Part shown: positions 6,783 through 8,084 of the stretch, in pieces | How the letters are laid out: every line of letters begins with the position of its first letter | How positions within the stretch are numbered: position 1 is the stretch's first letter | Origin: Candidatus Sediminicultor secundus | GTDB lineage: Bacteria > Atribacterota > JS1 > SB-45 > 34-128 | NCBI GenBank assembly: GCA_002849045.2 | Contig: NCRO01000015.1 | Location: 1 to 8,084 of the forward strand | DNA: 8,084 bases | Direction of reading: 5' to 3' | Program-made: the position numbers and the translations under genes | The notes under the pieces: generated by a model | What the model saw: only the letters and a program-made list of their open reading frames with translations | The model's database searches: none | Told to the model about the DNA's origin: nothing

Positions 6783-6988
6783 CTATAATTTAGGTGGACT
6801 CATATATTTACCAATGTTTTCTTTGTAGATAATAGATACACCAGTATCTACCAAAGGAGGAACATGGCCAAATGGTGGCCTCTGAGCAGTAATTTCAGTA
6901 GGATGATTTGCATTATAGGCAAGAATCATACTCATGAAACCCATCAGATAAGGGTCTTGTCCAACAGTACCACGCATTTCACCTTTTT
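6783..6988 (-). pseudogene. C-terminal fragment of a periplasmic sugar-binding protein
   Basis: The last 67 codons of a ribose-type ABC solute-binding protein (Peripla_BP_4 class), ending at a TAG at 6783-6785. The residues from KGEMRGTVGQDPYLMGFMSM onward correspond to the C-terminal part of such proteins. The first codons (KGEMRGT) repeat exactly the last codons of the plus-strand binding protein that ends at 8084. The missing 250 N-terminal residues are not upstream on this strand; instead the sequence changes at 6989 to a plus-strand permease end. The open frame does extend upstream to 7010 with a few unrelated residues (MLFIMAR), which are the antisense of the permease fragment. Joined to the plus-strand part it gives a 317-residue protein, the normal family size. 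So this is half a gene left by a rearrangement or a chimeric join. Confidence 0.85.
6965..6988. repeat. 24-bp inverted repeat, left copy
   Basis: The exact reverse complement of 8061-8084. It lies at the start of the binding-protein tail fragment, codons for KGEMRGT. The identity stops at 6989/8060 on the inner side. On the outer side it cannot be followed because the window ends. Confidence 0.97.
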
Positions 6989-6990
6989 TC

Positions 6991-7155
6991 CTTGCCATAA
7001 TAAATAACACTTTTGTTCAAACAGGTGCCCCCACATACTGGCAGGAGGTGGTTTATGGTTCTATGTTATTAATTGCTGTTTTCTTAGAAGAGTATATTGG
7101 AGTGAAACGCGAAGGTACTGGCGTATTAAAAAGATGGCGTGAATTTATGCTTTAG
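6991..7155 (+). pseudogene. C-terminal fragment of an ABC sugar permease (RbsC-like)
   Basis: An open frame of 54 codons ends at TAG 7153-7155. It reads LAIINNTF at its beginning, then YWQEVVYGSMLLIAVFLEEY with one membrane segment, and ends in a basic tail (GVLKRWREFML). This matches the end of ribose/xylose-type permeases (BPD_transp_2), where an LNNG-type turn precedes a last helix. The rest of the permease, roughly 250-280 residues, is absent: upstream the DNA is the antisense of the binding-protein tail. The permease end stands 157 bp before the binding-protein gene on the same strand, the expected order permease then binding protein. The 5' cut coincides with the cut in the minus-strand binding-protein tail, so both were made by one event. 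Confidence 0.75.
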
Positions 7156-7218
7156 TGGCTAATTAAGGCAAGTTAAACATGTTGGTCCAATTAATTATAT
7201 ATGGACAAAAAATGTTTT

Positions 7219-7247
7219 AAGGGGGGATGCCTATGGTAAGGGTTTAA
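7219..7247 (+). other. Strong Shine-Dalgarno followed by a 4-6 codon ORF
   Basis: AAGGGGGG (7219-7226) lies 6 nt before ATG GTA AGG GTT TAA (7233-7247); an in-frame ATG at 7227 also exists. The Shine-Dalgarno resembles that of the CBS gene (948-955). It sits in the permease to binding-protein spacer. It could be a translated leader peptide or the relic of a lost gene start. Confidence 0.25.
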
Positions 7248-7312
7248 AAAAGTTAGTAATCTGTAGGTTTCTAAGAAATGGAAAGTAATAAAATTAAAAG
7301 GAGAATTTAAAA

Positions 7313-8084
7313 ATGAAAAAATTTATAATCTTGATGCTTGTAATGATTTTTTTACTGACTTTTGTAGCTACCTCTTTTGCTGCTGAACGTTACGCAATGG
7401 TTGTTTTCTTAAAAGGTTCTGAATTCTTTAACTGGGCTTATAAAGGTATGATTGATGCTGCCGAAATGCTGGATCCAAGTATTGAAGTTGAGCTTCAGGG
7501 TCCATCTACATGGGATGCTGCACTTGAAGCCCGTGCCATAGAGCAGTTAATTGCTAAAGGTGTAAATGGTGTTATTGTGACAGCAGGAGAAGCAAGTGCC
7601 CTTGTTCCTGCAATCAACAAAGCAATAGATGCCAAAATACCTGTAATAACATTTGATTCCGATGCGCCAGCTAGTAAACGTCTAAGCTTTGTTGGTACGA
7701 ATAACTATAATGCCGGATATGCAGCAGGAAAAGCTATTTCTGAATGGTTAGGTGGAAAGGGTAAAATAGGTATCTCCACTTTCCCGGGGCCTGCCCATCT
7801 GGTCGAAAGGATTAAAGGGTTTACAGCCGCCCTGGCTGAAGGCGATGAAATTGTTGCTATTGTAAATGATGAAGGCGGTGTTGCAATGGCAGAAACACAA
7901 CTTACTGCTATGCTACAGGCTAATCCCGATATTGATGGTATTTTTGCTGCCCATGGTAATCCAGGTCCAGGTGCTTGTGCGGCCGTGAGAAATCTTGGTA
8001 GGCAGGGCAAAGTTGAAATTATGGGCTTTGACTTTGGTATGCCCAATATTGAGTTAATTGAAAAAGGTGAAATGCGTGGTACTG
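7313..8084 (+). CDS. Periplasmic sugar-binding protein of an ABC transporter, 3' end cut by window
   Basis: 257 codons of a ribose-type solute-binding protein (Peripla_BP_4 class) that captures a sugar and delivers it to the membrane permease. The ATG at 7313 follows AAAAGGAG (7296-7303). Residues 1-23 are a signal peptide: KK, a hydrophobic core, then ATSFA before AERY. There is no cysteine at the cleavage site, so the protein is probably soluble in a periplasm rather than a lipoprotein. Domain 1 follows (AMVVFLKGSEFFNWAYKGM, then GVNGVIVTAGEASALVPAIN), with the hinge/ligand stretch PVITFDSDAP at 110-119 and SFVGTNNYNAGYAAGKA. Domain 2 continues to DGIFAAHGNPGPGACAAV and IMGFDFGMPN. The gene runs off the window at KGEMRGT, the exact point where the minus-strand fragment at 6783-6988 begins. 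The sugar bound is unknown. Confidence 0.93.
   Translation, partial: MKKFIILMLVMIFLLTFVATSFAAERYAMVVFLKGSEFFNWAYKGMIDAAEMLDPSIEVELQGPSTWDAALEARAIEQLIAKGVNGVIVTAGEASALVPAINKAIDAKIPVITFDSDAPASKRLSFVGTNNYNAGYAAGKAISEWLGGKGKIGISTFPGPAHLVERIKGFTAALAEGDEIVAIVNDEGGVAMAETQLTAMLQANPDIDGIFAAHGNPGPGACAAVRNLGRQGKVEIMGFDFGMPNIELIEKGEMRGT
8061..8084. repeat. 24-bp inverted repeat, right copy, ending at the last base
   Basis: The exact reverse complement of 6965-6988, within the binding-protein coding sequence. The identity runs to the final base of the window, so its true length is unknown. This is what is expected if the sequence assembly stopped on re-entering DNA already present in inverted form. Confidence 0.97.

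Noticed and set aside
6989..7010. Start of the minus-strand binding-protein fragment as a complete small gene (MLFIMAR...)
   Set aside because: The first residues are only the antisense of the permease end, there is no Shine-Dalgarno, and the rest is clearly the tail of a longer protein.
7705..8046. 113-codon minus-strand open frame
   Set aside because: It is antisense to the sugar-binding protein; its Pro/Ser/Ala-rich sequence is typical of a shadow frame.
1..8084. CRISPR array, tRNA, rRNA, integrase or attachment site
   Set aside because: No regularly spaced direct repeats, cloverleaf with a CCA-type end, rRNA blocks or recombinase gene were seen. The lack of a recombinase in view also weakens the invertible-segment idea.

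Overview
The window comes from a low-GC, probably diderm and fermentative anaerobic bacterium. The base composition is visibly AT-rich. Shine-Dalgarno boxes are strong (AAGGAG, AAGGGGGG), and TTG and GTG starts are used freely. The sugar-binding protein has a plain signal peptide with no lipobox cysteine, which fits a periplasmic protein. The gene set (PfkB sugar kinases, ROK regulator, zinc and iron dehydrogenases, ribose-type ABC transporter) is usual in sugar-fermenting lineages such as Atribacterota, Thermotogota or Halanaerobiia. The exact lineage cannot be fixed from the sequence alone.

Layout, left to right: (1) 1-566, minus: an edge-truncated PfkB fructokinase-like gene, copy A. (2) 711-893: a small fold-back element with nested inverted repeats. 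(3) 962-1276, plus: a CBS-domain gene broken after its first CBS motif, running tail-to-tail into (4) 1227-2123, minus: a complete PfkB kinase, copy B, about 79% identical to copy A by eye. (5) 2317-3510, minus: a ROK-family repressor whose catalytic Asp is replaced by Cys. (6) 3511-4362: a long AT-rich stretch with no convincing gene. (7) 4363-5526 and 5541-6560, minus: a two-gene operon of an iron-type alcohol dehydrogenase preceded by a zinc medium-chain polyol dehydrogenase. (8) 6666-6768: an inverted repeat upstream of that operon and a 36-bp perfect palindrome acting as a terminator. (9) 6783-6988, minus: the last 67 codons of a sugar-binding protein. (10) 6991-7155, plus: the last 54 codons of an ABC sugar permease. 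(11) 7313-8084, plus: the first 257 codons of a sugar-binding protein, running off the window.

Reading: binding protein, terminator, polyol dehydrogenase, alcohol dehydrogenase, ROK regulator and fructokinase form a plausible uptake-and-catabolism locus for a sugar or polyol. The polyol would be imported, oxidised to a ketose by the zinc enzyme and phosphorylated by the PfkB kinase, with ROK as the sugar-responsive switch. The substrate is not determined.

The main oddity is at the right end. The binding protein is split into two oppositely oriented parts that share a perfect 24-bp inverted repeat (6965-6988 and 8061-8084), and the second copy ends exactly at the last base of the window. Flipping the 1072-bp segment between them gives an in-frame 317-residue protein of normal family length directly upstream of the terminator and dehydrogenase operon. 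This is either a fold-back chimera or palindromic assembly end, or a real inversion or inverted duplication. Reads across 6989 would decide.
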